From NCBI GenBank assembly GCA_017522915.1, contig JAFWXX010000022.1, forward strand, positions 1 through 49,105: 49,105 bases of DNA. Direction: 5' to 3'. The position numbers were made by a program, and so were the translations under genes. This document shows positions 8,755 to 17,962 of this stretch, in pieces (positions within the stretch are counted from its first letter, which is position 1; the number at the start of each line of letters is the position of its first letter). Source of the stretch: Bacteroidaceae bacterium. Lineage in GTDB: Bacteria > Bacteroidota > Bacteroidia > Bacteroidales > Bacteroidaceae. The notes beneath the pieces are model-generated. The model searched no databases and was not told where the DNA came from. It worked only from the letters and a program-made list of their open reading frames with translations.

Positions 8755-10635
8755 ATGGAGTATCAGAAAATTGACAATGAAGTCCAGGAACTTCTAACGC
8801 GCCTCTCGCGCCGTCTGTCGGCCGAGGACGTTGAACGTATTGAGCTGGCCTACAGCCTTGCACGTGAGGCACATATGGAGCAAAAGCGCAAGTCGGGAGA
8901 GCCATATATAATGCATCCGGTAGCAGTGGCGAAGATTGTTGCCGAGGAGCTGCGCTTGGGAGCGAACCCGATAATTGCCGCATTCCTGCACGATGTGGTT
9001 GAGGATACACCATATACGATAGAGGATATACGAGAGCGTTTCGGCGACGACGTGGCATTCCTTGTCGATGTCGTAACAAAGAAAAAGAAGAAGCCCGCTT
9101 TAAGCCCTGCCGGCTCGTCGAGCCAGATAGACAACTACAAGCAGATGCTCAACTCGCTCCATTACGATATCCGTGCGCTGCTCATAAAACTATCCGACCG
9201 TTTGCACAACATGCGTACCTTAAGTAGTATGCGCCCCGATAAGCAGATGAAGATAGCCGGCGAGACCGACTACTTTTATGCTCCGCTGGCTCATCGCTTG
9301 GGTCTGTACTACATCAAGCGCGAAATGGAGAACCTTTCTTTCCGCTACCGTTGTCCGAGAGACTATGCATATATAGACGAATGTCTCGCTAAGGAGCTTA
9401 AGGAACGCGAAGCCGGCCTTAAGTCGTTCATGTTCGAGATAGAACGCCTGCTTGAGAACAACGATATCTTCATGGCGCGTACAGAGGTCTATTCGCGTGG
9501 CCCTTACAGCGCATGGCGCAAGATGCACAGCACCGGTTGCGACTTCAAGCATGTCGAAGGAAAGTATTACATACGTATCATATATCCCAATACCCATGAG
9601 TACTCCGAAAAGGATATGAGTCTGAAGATATACTCTATCCTTACCGACCGTTTCAAGGAGAAACCGGGCAGCGTTGCCAACTTCATCGATTCTCCAAAGG
9701 AGAACGGTTACCAGAGCTATCATGTACAGCTGCTCACACAGCAGGGAACATGGGAAGAGGTGCATATATCATCGGAGCGCATGATACGCAAATCGCAGTT
9801 CGGATGTATTGCGGAGAGCACTGAAACCAACATAACCAACTGGCTGGAGAAGTTCAAGCATGTCCTTCAGGAGATGGCTACACGAGGCAAGGAGGTTGAA
9901 TACATGGACGGTGTGACCTCTTCGTTCTATAACGACGACATAACTGCATATACCCCCGACGGAAAAGCTGTCATTCTGCCAAAGGGAGCGACTGCTCTTG
10001 ACTTTGCGTTCGAGATTCACAGCGAGCTTGGCTTGCATGCACAGTATGCACGTATCAATGGCCTGCTTGTCTCTGTAAAGACAGAACTGGAACGTGGCGA
10101 TGTGGTATATATAGGGAAGAACGATAATATAATACCAAAAAAGGATTGGCTTGAGCATGTATCTACATACAAGGCTAAGTCGCATATAAGTACATTTCTG
10201 AACAGACAGCGTCAGTTGCAGTTTGTGCGTTGCGAGGTGTGCCATCCTCTTCCCGGTGATGAAGTTATAGGCTTCAAGAATTCCGATGGCTCCATAAGCA
10301 TACACCGTCGCGACTGCAAGTCGGCTATCCGTCTGGCATCGCAGCGAGGTGACGATATTGTAGCCGTGAACTTCGAGAGTGACAGCGATTTCCTTTACAA
10401 TGTGAGGATTGACATAAGGGCTGTCGATCGCTATCATCTGCTTGTTGACCTCATAGACTGCATTACAAACCGTCTTCAGCTCTCGCTAACGCATATACTC
10501 ACAAAGAGCAAGGACGAAATAGTCGATTGTTCAATGGGATTCCAGGTGCATTCGGCAGCTGAGTTGCAGGAGGCAATATCAAATATCTCTGAGATTGACG
10601 GTGTTGACGAAGTAAAGCAAAGAATAGAATATTAA
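8755..10635 (+). CDS. RelA/SpoT homologue, probably a (p)ppGpp hydrolase with degenerate synthetase
   Basis: Domains in order: HD hydrolase (about 25-200), synthetase-like (about 240-345), TGS (about 395-455), a cysteine/histidine region (CEVCHPLPGDEV, about 490-530) and a C-terminal ACT (about 550-626). The hydrolase residues all appear intact: KRKSGEP, His54, His79-Asp80, Glu83-Asp84, and KLSDRLHN with Asp148 and Asn152. The synthetase domain is not intact. The segment that normally reads YDLLAVRI is EGKYYIRI, so the metal-binding Asp is Gly269. The RxKxxYSI motif has lost its lysine, and the VEVQIRT segment is EEVHISS. I infer that it degrades, but does not make, the alarmone. At 626 residues it is about 100 shorter than typical long RSH proteins. 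It is divergent from pheS. Confidence 0.9.
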   Translation: MEYQKIDNEVQELLTRLSRRLSAEDVERIELAYSLAREAHMEQKRKSGEPYIMHPVAVAKIVAEELRLGANPIIAAFLHDVVEDTPYTIEDIRERFGDDVAFLVDVVTKKKKKPALSPAGSSSQIDNYKQMLNSLHYDIRALLIKLSDRLHNMRTLSSMRPDKQMKIAGETDYFYAPLAHRLGLYYIKREMENLSFRYRCPRDYAYIDECLAKELKEREAGLKSFMFEIERLLENNDIFMARTEVYSRGPYSAWRKMHSTGCDFKHVEGKYYIRIIYPNTHEYSEKDMSLKIYSILTDRFKEKPGSVANFIDSPKENGYQSYHVQLLTQQGTWEEVHISSERMIRKSQFGCIAESTETNITNWLEKFKHVLQEMATRGKEVEYMDGVTSSFYNDDITAYTPDGKAVILPKGATALDFAFEIHSELGLHAQYARINGLLVSVKTELERGDVVYIGKNDNIIPKKDWLEHVSTYKAKSHISTFLNRQRQLQFVRCEVCHPLPGDEVIGFKNSDGSISIHRRDCKSAIRLASQRGDDIVAVNFESDSDFLYNVRIDIRAVDRYHLLVDLIDCITNRLQLSLTHILTKSKDEIVDCSMGFQVHSAAELQEAISNISEIDGVDEVKQRIEY

Positions 10636-10648
10636 CTTAAAATGAACT

Positions 10649-11887
10649 ATGAAAAAAATTCTACTTTTATCAATGATTTCAGCTGCATTCGCATTAGGCT
10701 CATGCAGCAGTGACGAAGAACAGGATTTGCAGGCTCCATCAGTGTCAGTGGATAGCAATGAGGCTACTCGTGCTCAGTTTGCCGAAGATGATGGCAAGAA
10801 AGTCATGAGCGGTGCTCCGCACATTCAGGCAAAGAATCTTATAAATAAAGTGCCAACTGATTATATTGCAGAGATGACAGATACTCTAGGCCGTGCAAAC
10901 ATTACTAAAGAGCAGTATGCCGAGATTCAGGATTTTGCTGTAGAGCTTACAGTCGGTCTTTCAACCAATAAGGATAAATATCTTAAGTGTTTCAATTGGG
11001 TTGTGGACAATATTAAATATGAGTATGCCAACAATGACCCATATCCTGTTTTTAAGAATAAGGTGGGTATTTGCCAGGGTTATGCGAACCTCCTATTCAT
11101 TATGCTTCATAGCCTTGATATACCGGCATTTGTATGCAATGGAATACTTAACCCGATAGGTGCTCATGCATGGAACTACGTTTACTGTGATGGCAAATGG
11201 TATGTAAGTGATCCAACAAATAACGGTTCATGGATTCTGGCGGCTACATCAAACTATTCACACTTGTTGCCTTCTTCATTCGACGTGGTGCTTGCCAAGG
11301 AGAACGGTGTATGGTTCAACTATAATGAATATCACCTCAATATATGCAGCGTCGAAAGCAGTGAGGAGATTTTTGTCGTTCCATTCAGCGCATTAGGATA
11401 TCAGGTGACTTCGTTCAGCCCGACAAAGCCTCTTAATCCTAATATCAAGCAGATAAACATAGGCAAGAATATAAAGAGCCTTGGAGAAAGTTATATGGGT
11501 CTTATGTATAATGCCCCAAATGTGGAGCATGTAGAGGTTGACCCTGAGAACACAACATTCGCAAGCTACCTTGGTGTCGTATATCGTAAGGACGGCAACG
11601 AGTTCCAGCTTACATACATTCCTGCAGCCATGAAGTGCGTAGAACTCATGCCAATGGTGACGATGTACAAGAATACAGTTTACAGACACGATGCAATGGA
11701 GGTGCTTATCGTGGCTCCAGGTACTAAGAAGATAGAGGCATGGGGAGTTGAGAACTGCCCTAACCTCAAGATAGCATACGTTCCTGAAGATACAGAAATC
11801 GCAAACAATGCATTTACAGGCGTTCATCCCGATTTCCAAATCATACGCGGCGACTATACAAATATACCTGAGATAAGAGAGGATTGA
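10649..11887 (+). CDS. Lipoprotein with transglutaminase-like domain and BspA-type leucine-rich repeats
   Basis: A lipoprotein signal (hydrophobic stretch ending ALGSC, lipidated Cys19) is followed by an acidic linker. Residues about 110-200 form a transglutaminase/protease-like fold with a visible triad: Cys142 in ICQGY, His173 in GAHAWN and Asp188 in VSDPT. The C-terminal 130 residues (KQINIGKNIKSLGE, KKIEAWGVENCPNLKIAYV) are BspA-type LRR_5 repeats, known in adhesion and ligand contacts. It is probably anchored in the outer membrane and may cleave or cross-link peptides; the target is unknown. It lies 13 bp after the RSH gene, so read-through is likely, and it ends at a long terminator. 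Confidence 0.85.
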   Translation: MKKILLLSMISAAFALGSCSSDEEQDLQAPSVSVDSNEATRAQFAEDDGKKVMSGAPHIQAKNLINKVPTDYIAEMTDTLGRANITKEQYAEIQDFAVELTVGLSTNKDKYLKCFNWVVDNIKYEYANNDPYPVFKNKVGICQGYANLLFIMLHSLDIPAFVCNGILNPIGAHAWNYVYCDGKWYVSDPTNNGSWILAATSNYSHLLPSSFDVVLAKENGVWFNYNEYHLNICSVESSEEIFVVPFSALGYQVTSFSPTKPLNPNIKQINIGKNIKSLGESYMGLMYNAPNVEHVEVDPENTTFASYLGVVYRKDGNEFQLTYIPAAMKCVELMPMVTMYKNTVYRHDAMEVLIVAPGTKKIEAWGVENCPNLKIAYVPEDTEIANNAFTGVHPDFQIIRGDYTNIPEIRED

Positions 11888-11926
11888 TAATTGATTAGAT
11901 ATCCAAAAGGAAGTGACTTCTACAAC

Positions 11927-11967
11927 AAAAGATGGCGACCCAAAAGAAAAATGGGTCGCCATCTTTT
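11927..11967. terminator. Bidirectional terminator between convergent genes
   Basis: A perfect 15-bp stem (11927-11941 with 11953-11967) closes an A-rich 11-nt loop. The A run before and T run after it let it act on both strands. It serves the lipoprotein gene (+) and possibly the beta-barrel gene (-). Confidence 0.85.
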
Positions 11968-11994
11968 ATAACAGTTCAGCCTATTTTAACGTCG

Positions 11995-12187
11995 GTTCGA
12001 TATAAACTCGTTCAAATTGCGAACCTGTCATTTCGATGGAGCGTAGCGACGAGAAATCTCAAAAACATTGCAAAAAAAGAGATCTCTCACATACGTTGCC
12101 TTTGGCTCCTTTGGGCGGCGAACTCCGTTTCGAGATGACAAACACTATACAAACACACCAATTTATAGCGAAAATTTTATATCGAAC
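11995..12187. repeat. Nested inverted-repeat element (MITE-like)
   Basis: The outer arms 11995-12006 and 12176-12187 are a perfect 12-bp inverted repeat containing TTCGATATAAA. Inside them, TGTCATTTCGA at 12026-12036 pairs with TCGAGATGACA at 12130-12140 (one mismatch). AGAAATCTC (12052-12060) and GAGATCTCTC (12080-12089) lie closer in. No coding frame of substance is present. The layout fits a small non-autonomous mobile or REP-like element that landed between convergent genes. A partial relative occurs at 29380-29410. Confidence 0.6.
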
Positions 12188-12192
12188 TCAGG

Positions 12193-13092
12193 TTATTTTA
12201 AGCTGAATCTGATTCCTGTTGAGATAATGAAACTGTTCTTGAACTTGCTTCGGCTGTCGTCATCGGTTATGCTGTCCCAGAATCCTTTCCAGCTCCTCTC
12301 GTTTATCTTTATTGTTCTTCTCCAGATGTAGCCGGCATCGGCAACCCATGTGGCTCTCTTCGATATCTTGTATTGGAAGGTGAATGTGGAACCCATTGAG
12401 TTCATGCTGTAAACAAGGTCCTTGCCTTTCTGTTCCATTACGGCAGTCTCGCGTTGCATCATGAATGGCTTGAATGCAAGGCTCATCCTCTCGTTTATGT
12501 CGGTAGAAATCTTTATTTCGGGAACACCTCTCATATTGAGTTCGATTCTGTATTTGCCGTCCTTGTTCCATGCGATATAAGGCAACGGAAGAATGAGCGG
12601 AGTGTCATATTGTGTTGTCACTGCAGTTCCTATGCCTATATGCAGCTCCTTGCTTACGCTGTACATGAATATAAGTCCGCCGCTCAGTGTGATGTTCTGC
12701 CAGCGGATGTGGTCGGGTATAGCATTCAGCGATACTCCAAGTGAGGCTACCATGTTCCACTTCTTGCCCAATGAGCGCACATGCGTCAGCATGGCTCCGC
12801 TGTTTATTATCTCATCAGGATAAACGGTGCCTGCTATTCCTTCATAATCCATGCGGGCATACTTTGCATTGAATGTCATGTCCCATTTCCTGATACCCCC
12901 GTTCTCTTTACGTTTCATTGACAGCGGAACCCTGAAAACGGTATTCATTCTCAATTGGTCACCCTTTCCGATTTTCTCGCCATTGCTGCCTTTTAGTGTG
13001 GATGGGGTTATATAGTCGATGCTGAACTCCTGCGCCAATCCGGCAAATAACGTGCATAGAAGAATGCACAATACAAATACTCTTTTTATCAT
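12193..13092 (-). CDS. Outer-membrane beta-barrel protein (DUF6268-like)
   Basis: A 299-residue protein with a signal peptide (MIKRVFVLCILLCTLFAGLAQ, cleavage after the alanine). The rest is a series of amphipathic strands with alternating aromatic and polar residues, ending in a strand IISTGIRFSLK typical of barrels. I link it to DUF6268 by overall pattern only. No enzymatic motif is visible. It starts 29 bp after miaA on the same strand and is the last gene of the lpxD-to-miaA run. A role in envelope structure or transport is a guess from location. Confidence 0.65.
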   Translation of the reverse strand: MIKRVFVLCILLCTLFAGLAQEFSIDYITPSTLKGSNGEKIGKGDQLRMNTVFRVPLSMKRKENGGIRKWDMTFNAKYARMDYEGIAGTVYPDEIINSGAMLTHVRSLGKKWNMVASLGVSLNAIPDHIRWQNITLSGGLIFMYSVSKELHIGIGTAVTTQYDTPLILPLPYIAWNKDGKYRIELNMRGVPEIKISTDINERMSLAFKPFMMQRETAVMEQKGKDLVYSMNSMGSTFTFQYKISKRATWVADAGYIWRRTIKINERSWKGFWDSITDDDSRSKFKNSFIISTGIRFSLK

Positions 13093-13121
13093 CTGATGTG
13101 TAGTTTGAATAGTGATATTCT

Positions 13122-14027
13122 CTAAACGCGCTTGCTTTCGATATGTTGTATTATTTTTTCTATATCATTCGGATGGAACCACTCTATATCCATGTCTTTG
13201 CGGTACCATGTTGTCTGTTTGCGTGAATATATACGTGTGTTCTGCTTTATTTTTTCAATAGCGAACGGCAATGACCATTCGTTGTCAAGATATTTGAATA
13301 TCTCCTTGTATCCTACAGTATTCAGCGAATTATGCTCTTTAAGGTGCATGAAACCTTTGACCTCCTCCACAAGGCCCTGTTCTACCATTGCATCGACTCT
13401 GCGGTTTATGCGGTCATAAAGTTCTTCACGTTCACGTCTAAGCCCGACTTTTATGATGTTGAACGGGCGTTCTTTCTTCTCTTTCCTGCGGAACGAGCTG
13501 TAGGGCCTGCCTGTCATGTAGCATATCTCAAGTGCGTGCATAACGCGCTTGGGGTTCTTTATGTCGGCCTCATTGTAGTATTCCGGGTCGAGCAGGCGCA
13601 GTTCAGCCGCAAGGCTGTCAAGTCCCTCCTTTTCGTATTTTTCGAGAATCATCGCGCGTGTCTCGCTGTCAACTGTCGGGATATCGTCAATGCCGTTGCA
13701 TACAGCGTCGATATACATCATCGAGCCTCCCGAAAGAAGCATTGTAGGGTGGTGCGGGAACTCCTCTTCCAGCAGCTTCATAACCTCCTCTTCGTATCGT
13801 GCTGCGCTGTAGTAGTCTCCGGGTGATAGGTTTCCTACAAAGTAGTGCTTGTGACGTTCGAGTTCTTCCTGCGTGGGCATGGCTGTCCCTATCTGCATTC
13901 CTTTGTACATCTGTCTTGAGTCGGCCGAGATGATAGGACACCCGTAATAAGAAGCTATGGCAAAACTTGTTTCAGTTTTGCCAACAGCTGTAGGTCCTAT
14001 TAGTACTATAAGATTGTTCTTCTGCAC
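13122..14027 (-). CDS. miaA: tRNA dimethylallyltransferase
   Basis: It adds the isopentenyl group to A37 of tRNAs that read UNN codons. The P-loop GPTAVGKTE is at about residues 11-19, followed by [16 protein letters not shown] (substrate and metal contacts) and the [16 protein letters not shown] motif near the C-terminus. The length of 301 is normal. The start codon appears to be GTG at 14027: the upstream frame is closed by a stop at 14064-14066 and offers no ATG. It is 36 bp downstream of the pRiA4b-like gene and probably co-transcribed. Confidence 0.96.
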   Translation of the reverse strand: MQKNNLIVLIGPTAVGKTETSFAIASYYGCPIISADSRQMYKGMQIGTAMPTQEELERHKHYFVGNLSPGDYYSAARYEEEVMKLLEEEFPHHPTMLLSGGSMMYIDAVCNGIDDIPTVDSETRAMILEKYEKEGLDSLAAELRLLDPEYYNEADIKNPKRVMHALEICYMTGRPYSSFRRKEKKERPFNIIKVGLRREREELYDRINRRVDAMVEQGLVEEVKGFMHLKEHNSLNTVGYKEIFKYLDNEWSLPFAIEKIKQNTRIYSRKQTTWYRKDMDIEWFHPNDIEKIIQHIESKRV

Positions 14028-14063
14028 CGGGACTTGGTTATCTGTCCAGTTGTTGACTGAACA

Positions 14064-14633
14064 TTAATAAATATCGTCGATTGAACTTATCTCCGACAGA
14101 CTGCCGATGTCGTAGCCATCCGGGTCGAGGTCGTCCTCGTTGTAGCCGTCGCTGCCGTAGAAATCTTCATTGTAATCCTCCGTTCCTGCTGTTGCCGCCG
14201 GTGTCTTGTTTATAAGTTCCTCAAAGTTGAGAACCTGGGCAGGTGCTTCGCCTGTGCTCTTTACACAAACCGGAGCATCAATATCCTTCCCGAATTCTAT
14301 CTTGCTCAGCTCCATGTAGAAAACACGGTCGCCCAGCGGGTCGAATACATAAAGCAGCTTCTGTTTCTCCTCCTCAACGAGGTCGCCTATTACGGTATCT
14401 GCCATTATATAGTTGTCCTCTTCGGACATGCTTCCCATATCCTCGCGTGTAATCTCAATCTCCTTAATCCATCTGTCATTGCAGATGAAGAACGATGTCA
14501 TCTGGTCGTCGGGGTAGTTGACCGACTGCAGAATCGCATTATGCAGTTCGATGAATGTTGCATCGGAATCGATTTCAATATCTCTTCTGAAATCTTCAAC
14601 CTCATCCGACAAAAGTCTGAACTTGTATATCAT
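14064..14633 (-). CDS. Plasmid pRiA4b ORF-3-like protein with acidic tail
   Basis: A 189-residue protein. The N-terminal 110 residues (MIYKFRLLSDEVEDFRRDIEIDSDATF, then LHNAILQSV, then YVFDPLGDRVFYMEL) match the pRiA4b ORF-3 family, also named IS1096 passenger TnpR-like, whose function is not established. The last 45 residues are rich in Asp, Glu, Tyr and Gly and are probably disordered. It sits 12 bp after lpxA and before miaA, a fixed place in a housekeeping operon, so a mobile-element role is unlikely here. Confidence 0.7.
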   Translation of the reverse strand: MIYKFRLLSDEVEDFRRDIEIDSDATFIELHNAILQSVNYPDDQMTSFFICNDRWIKEIEITREDMGSMSEEDNYIMADTVIGDLVEEEKQKLLYVFDPLGDRVFYMELSKIEFGKDIDAPVCVKSTGEAPAQVLNFEELINKTPAATAGTEDYNEDFYGSDGYNEDDLDPDGYDIGSLSEISSIDDIY

Positions 14634-14645
14634 AGTTTTGATTTT

Positions 14646-15416
14646 TTATCCGATAATACCTCTTTCCGCCTCTTTCTCTACGAACCTTATTATGTTCTCT
14701 ACTTCAGGCGTTATCTCCATATTCTCCTTTATACGCTCGATTGCCTTTGAAACGATGGTTCCGCTTTCATATATATGGCGGTAAGCATCGTGGATGCTCT
14801 TTATCGTCTCGTTGCTGAATCCCCTGCGGCGAAGGCCTATAATGTTCAGTCCGCTGTATCTAGCGGGCTCACGGCCTACAATTATATAAGGTGGAATATC
14901 CTTGTTCAAACGGCTTCCGCCCTGTATCATTACATAGCTTCCGATATGCCCGAACTGGTGTACAAGCACGCATGCGCTGAGAATTGCAAAATCGTCGATA
15001 ATCACCTCGCCGGCAATCTTTGTCGTATTTCCAATGATACATCCGCTGCCTATGATGCAGTCATGGCCGATGTGCGAATTCTCCATGAAGAGGTTGTTGC
15101 TGCCGATGACAGTCTTGCCTCTTGACGCAGTACCTCGGTTGAGAGTAACATTCTCACGTATCATGTTGTTGTCGCCTATCTCAAGGGTTGTGTCCTCACC
15201 GACAAACTTCAGGTCTTGAGGAATACCGCCTACTACGGCACCATGGAAAACCCTGTTGTTGTTGCCCATGCGTGTTCCGCTGAGAACCGATGCGTTTGCC
15301 ATGATGTGGCAGTTGTCTCCGATTACAACATTGTCGTCGATGTATGCAAAAGGCTCGACTGTACAATTCTCCCCAAGTTTGGCTCCGGGATGTATGTATG
15401 CTAATGGACTTATCAT
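14646..15416 (-). CDS. lpxA: UDP-N-acetylglucosamine acyltransferase
   Basis: The first enzyme of lipid A synthesis: it moves a 3-hydroxyacyl chain from ACP to UDP-GlcNAc in the cytoplasm. The start ISPLAYIHPGAKLGENC leads into left-handed beta-helix hexapeptide repeats. The catalytic histidine lies in NSHIGHDC-type sequence (MENSHIGHDCIIG), and the C-terminal helical domain holds GLRRRGFSNETI. The length of 256 is normal. It follows lpxC/fabZ by 10 bp. Confidence 0.97.
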   Translation of the reverse strand: MISPLAYIHPGAKLGENCTVEPFAYIDDNVVIGDNCHIMANASVLSGTRMGNNNRVFHGAVVGGIPQDLKFVGEDTTLEIGDNNMIRENVTLNRGTASRGKTVIGSNNLFMENSHIGHDCIIGSGCIIGNTTKIAGEVIIDDFAILSACVLVHQFGHIGSYVMIQGGSRLNKDIPPYIIVGREPARYSGLNIIGLRRRGFSNETIKSIHDAYRHIYESGTIVSKAIERIKENMEITPEVENIIRFVEKEAERGIIG

Positions 15417-15426
15417 AATGTTATCT

Positions 15427-16815
15427 TTATTCTTTATTCTTTATTATTTGTCCGATGAACTGTGCTTCGGCAACAAGCTTCTCGCCAACAAAGACATATC
15501 CTTTCATCATTGCTATGCCGTGACGTATCGGTGACGGCTGCTCAACCTTGAATATCAGTGTGTCACCGGGAACTACCTTCTTGTGGAATGCAATCTTGTC
15601 AATCTTGAGGAAGTAGGTTGAATACTTCTCAGGTTCGTCGAGCATGTTCATTACAAGCAGGGCACCGCACTGCGACATTGCTTCTATAAGCAGAACACCA
15701 GGCATCACCGGTTCGTCGGGGAAGTGCCCGACAAAGAACTGCTCGTTCATTGTGACATTCTTTGTGCCGACAATGTAGTTCGAGCCGAGTTCTGTCACCT
15801 TGTCAACAAGAAGCATCGGGTTACGGTGCGGTAGAAGCTCTTTGATGCGCTTGATATCCATTACCGGCTCACGGTTCGGGTCGTATATCGGCGCCTGAAT
15901 CTGGTGTTCGCGGATAATCTTGCGCATTGCGCGTGCAAACTTGTTGTTGATGGTGTGGCCGGGGCATGTTGCAATGATGCGTCCCTGAAGCGGCTTTCCT
16001 ATGAGGGCAAGGTCGCCTATTATGTCGAGCAGCTTGTGTCGTGCCGGCTCGTTGTTCCAAACGAGAGGCTTGTGGTTCAGATAACCGAGCTTCTTTGCAT
16101 CCATGTGCGGAACTCCGAGTACATCGGCAAGCTGGTCATATTTGTCCTGAGGCATCTCACGCTCATATATTACAATGGCATTGTCAAGGTCGCCTCCCTT
16201 GATTAGTCCGAGGTGAAGCAGCGGCTCAAGCTCGCGTACGAATACGAAAGTACGGCTCGATGCAATCTCCTCCTTGAAATCGTTCATGTCCTCCAGTGTG
16301 GCATACTGGTTGTAAAGGATGCCGCTCTCGTAGTGTACGAGCACATTGAGACTGAAATTTTCGTCGGGAAGGATGATGATTGAGTTTCCTGTGTTCTCGT
16401 CCTTTATCTCTATCTTTGATTTGATGACAAAGACATCCTTCTCTGCGTTCTGCTCCTTGAGACCTATGCGCTCGATGTTCTCTACATAGAGTTTCGCGCT
16501 TCCGTCGAGGATAGGAAACTCCGGACCGTTGACCTGCATAAGACAGTTGTCAATGCCTAAGGCAAACAGTGCTGCCATTGCGTGCTCGACAGTGCTTACG
16601 CGTGCCTCTCCCTTTGTTAGTACAGTGCCTCGTGTCGTCTCTGTCACGTTCTCTGCGACTGCATCTATTATAGGCTCGCCTGGCAGGTCGATGCGCTGTA
16701 TCTTGTAACCATGGTTCTCCGGGGCCGGGTTGAAAGTTACAGTGAGGCTCAAGCCTGTGTGCAAACCCTTGCCGAATAACGAGAAACTTCCGTTGAGTGT
16801 CTTCTGTTTGTTCAT
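15427..16815 (-). CDS. lpxC/fabZ: Bifunctional UDP-3-O-acyl-GlcNAc deacetylase / 3-hydroxyacyl-ACP dehydratase
   Basis: A fusion of 462 residues, as is usual in Bacteroidetes. Residues 1-300 are LpxC, the zinc deacetylase that commits the cell to lipid A; its metal and catalytic residues lie in STVEHAMAAL and HKLLDIIGDLALIG. Residues about 315-460 are FabZ, with the hot-dog active site GHFPDEPVMPGVLLIEAMSQ (His and Glu). The domains are joined by MDIKRIKELLPHRNPMLLVD. The fusion keeps the enzyme using hydroxyacyl-ACP for fatty acids beside the one committing it to lipid A. It is flanked by lpxD (10 bp) and lpxA (10 bp). Confidence 0.97.
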   Translation of the reverse strand: MNKQKTLNGSFSLFGKGLHTGLSLTVTFNPAPENHGYKIQRIDLPGEPIIDAVAENVTETTRGTVLTKGEARVSTVEHAMAALFALGIDNCLMQVNGPEFPILDGSAKLYVENIERIGLKEQNAEKDVFVIKSKIEIKDENTGNSIIILPDENFSLNVLVHYESGILYNQYATLEDMNDFKEEIASSRTFVFVRELEPLLHLGLIKGGDLDNAIVIYEREMPQDKYDQLADVLGVPHMDAKKLGYLNHKPLVWNNEPARHKLLDIIGDLALIGKPLQGRIIATCPGHTINNKFARAMRKIIREHQIQAPIYDPNREPVMDIKRIKELLPHRNPMLLVDKVTELGSNYIVGTKNVTMNEQFFVGHFPDEPVMPGVLLIEAMSQCGALLVMNMLDEPEKYSTYFLKIDKIAFHKKVVPGDTLIFKVEQPSPIRHGIAMMKGYVFVGEKLVAEAQFIGQIIKNKE

Positions 16816-16825
16816 AGAAGTTGTT

Positions 16826-17857
16826 TTATTTGTTTTTCAATGCTTCAAGTTGCCTTGTAAGCTCTTTAATTTTCTTGTCCATATCGGGCAGGCGTCTCAT
16901 GTAAGCCGAAAGGCGTATGTACTCCTTTGCGTCAATGGCAGGAGCTCCGAGTACGGTTCTTCCGCCCTCAAGGTTTCCTATTGTACCGCACTGCGGGCCG
17001 ACAGTTGTGTGGTCTCCGATAGTGCTGTGGCCGGAGATTCCTGCCTGTCCGCCGAAGATGCACCATTCGCCAATCTTTGTCGAACCTGCAATGCCTACCT
17101 GCGCAGCCATGGCTGTGTGGCTGCCTACCTCGTCGTTGTGGGCAATTTGTACAAGGTTGTCGAGCTTGACTCCCTTGTGTATTGTAGTTGCTCCCATGGT
17201 TGCACGGTCGATACATGTATTGGCACCAACCTCGACATTGTCTTCGATTACGACGATACCTGTCTGCGGTATCTTGTTGTAGCCCTCGGCTGTCGGTGCA
17301 AAGCCGAAACCGTCAGCACCTATTACGCAACCGCTATGGAGTATGCAATCGTTGCCGACACGGCAGTCGTGGTAAACAGTGGCATGTGCATAGAGTATGC
17401 AACCGTTGCCTATCTTTGCTCCGTCGCCTATGGAAACGCCGTCATGAATCATGCAGTTGTCTCCTATTTCGCATCCCTCGCCTATGACGACGAATGGGGC
17501 GATGTAGCAGTTCTCTCCGATTTTTGCAGTTCCGGCGATTGATGCCAATGAACTGATGCCTTGCTTGCGTGGCTTGCTCGATTCGTACATCATCATGAGC
17601 TTTGCAAGACTCTCGTATGCATTATCTACCTTTATAAGTGTAGCTGCAATCTCTCCGTCCGGTTCAAAGTCGCGGTTCACGAGAACTACCGACGAGCGGG
17701 TAGAGTAGATGTATTCTGTATATTTAGGGTTGGCCAGGAATGAAAGTGCTCCCGGCACGCCTTCTTCTATTTTGGCAAAAGTAAACACCTCTGCATTCTC
17801 GTTGCCTACAACTTCTCCGTTGATGAAAGATGCAATCTGCTTGGCTGTGAATTTCAT
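16826..17857 (-). CDS. lpxD: UDP-3-O-(3-hydroxyacyl)glucosamine N-acyltransferase
   Basis: The third lipid A enzyme, adding the N-linked acyl chain. The N-terminal domain (about 1-100, with [30 protein letters not shown]) binds the nucleotide. It is followed by a hexapeptide-repeat beta-helix containing the catalytic histidine in [23 protein letters not shown] coiled C-terminal helix ([22 protein letters not shown]) ends the protein at 343 residues. It is first in the lpxD-lpxC/fabZ-lpxA operon, with a candidate promoter at 17889-17896. Confidence 0.97.
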   Translation of the reverse strand: MKFTAKQIASFINGEVVGNENAEVFTFAKIEEGVPGALSFLANPKYTEYIYSTRSSVVLVNRDFEPDGEIAATLIKVDNAYESLAKLMMMYESSKPRKQGISSLASIAGTAKIGENCYIAPFVVIGEGCEIGDNCMIHDGVSIGDGAKIGNGCILYAHATVYHDCRVGNDCILHSGCVIGADGFGFAPTAEGYNKIPQTGIVVIEDNVEVGANTCIDRATMGATTIHKGVKLDNLVQIAHNDEVGSHTAMAAQVGIAGSTKIGEWCIFGGQAGISGHSTIGDHTTVGPQCGTIGNLEGGRTVLGAPAIDAKEYIRLSAYMRRLPDMDKKIKELTRQLEALKNK

Positions 17858-17888
17858 ATACCAGTGTTCTTTTTACTTTATAATATTG

Positions 17889-17896
17889 CGAAGATA
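17889..17896 (-). promoter_or_regulatory. Candidate -7 box of the lpxD operon
   Basis: The minus strand reads TATCTTCG followed by CA, 32 bp before the lpxD ATG. It would drive the whole lipid A/miaA run. No clear -33 element is visible. Confidence 0.5.
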
Positions 17897-17962
17897 ACTA
17901 TTTCGCGCAAATATGAGCTGTATTTTTGTATAAATTATTACACAAAGACGATTTTGGATATT

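Noticed and set aside
9220-10437. Antisense open frames within the RSH gene
   Set aside because: They overlap a complete, domain-rich gene on the other strand and show no family signature.
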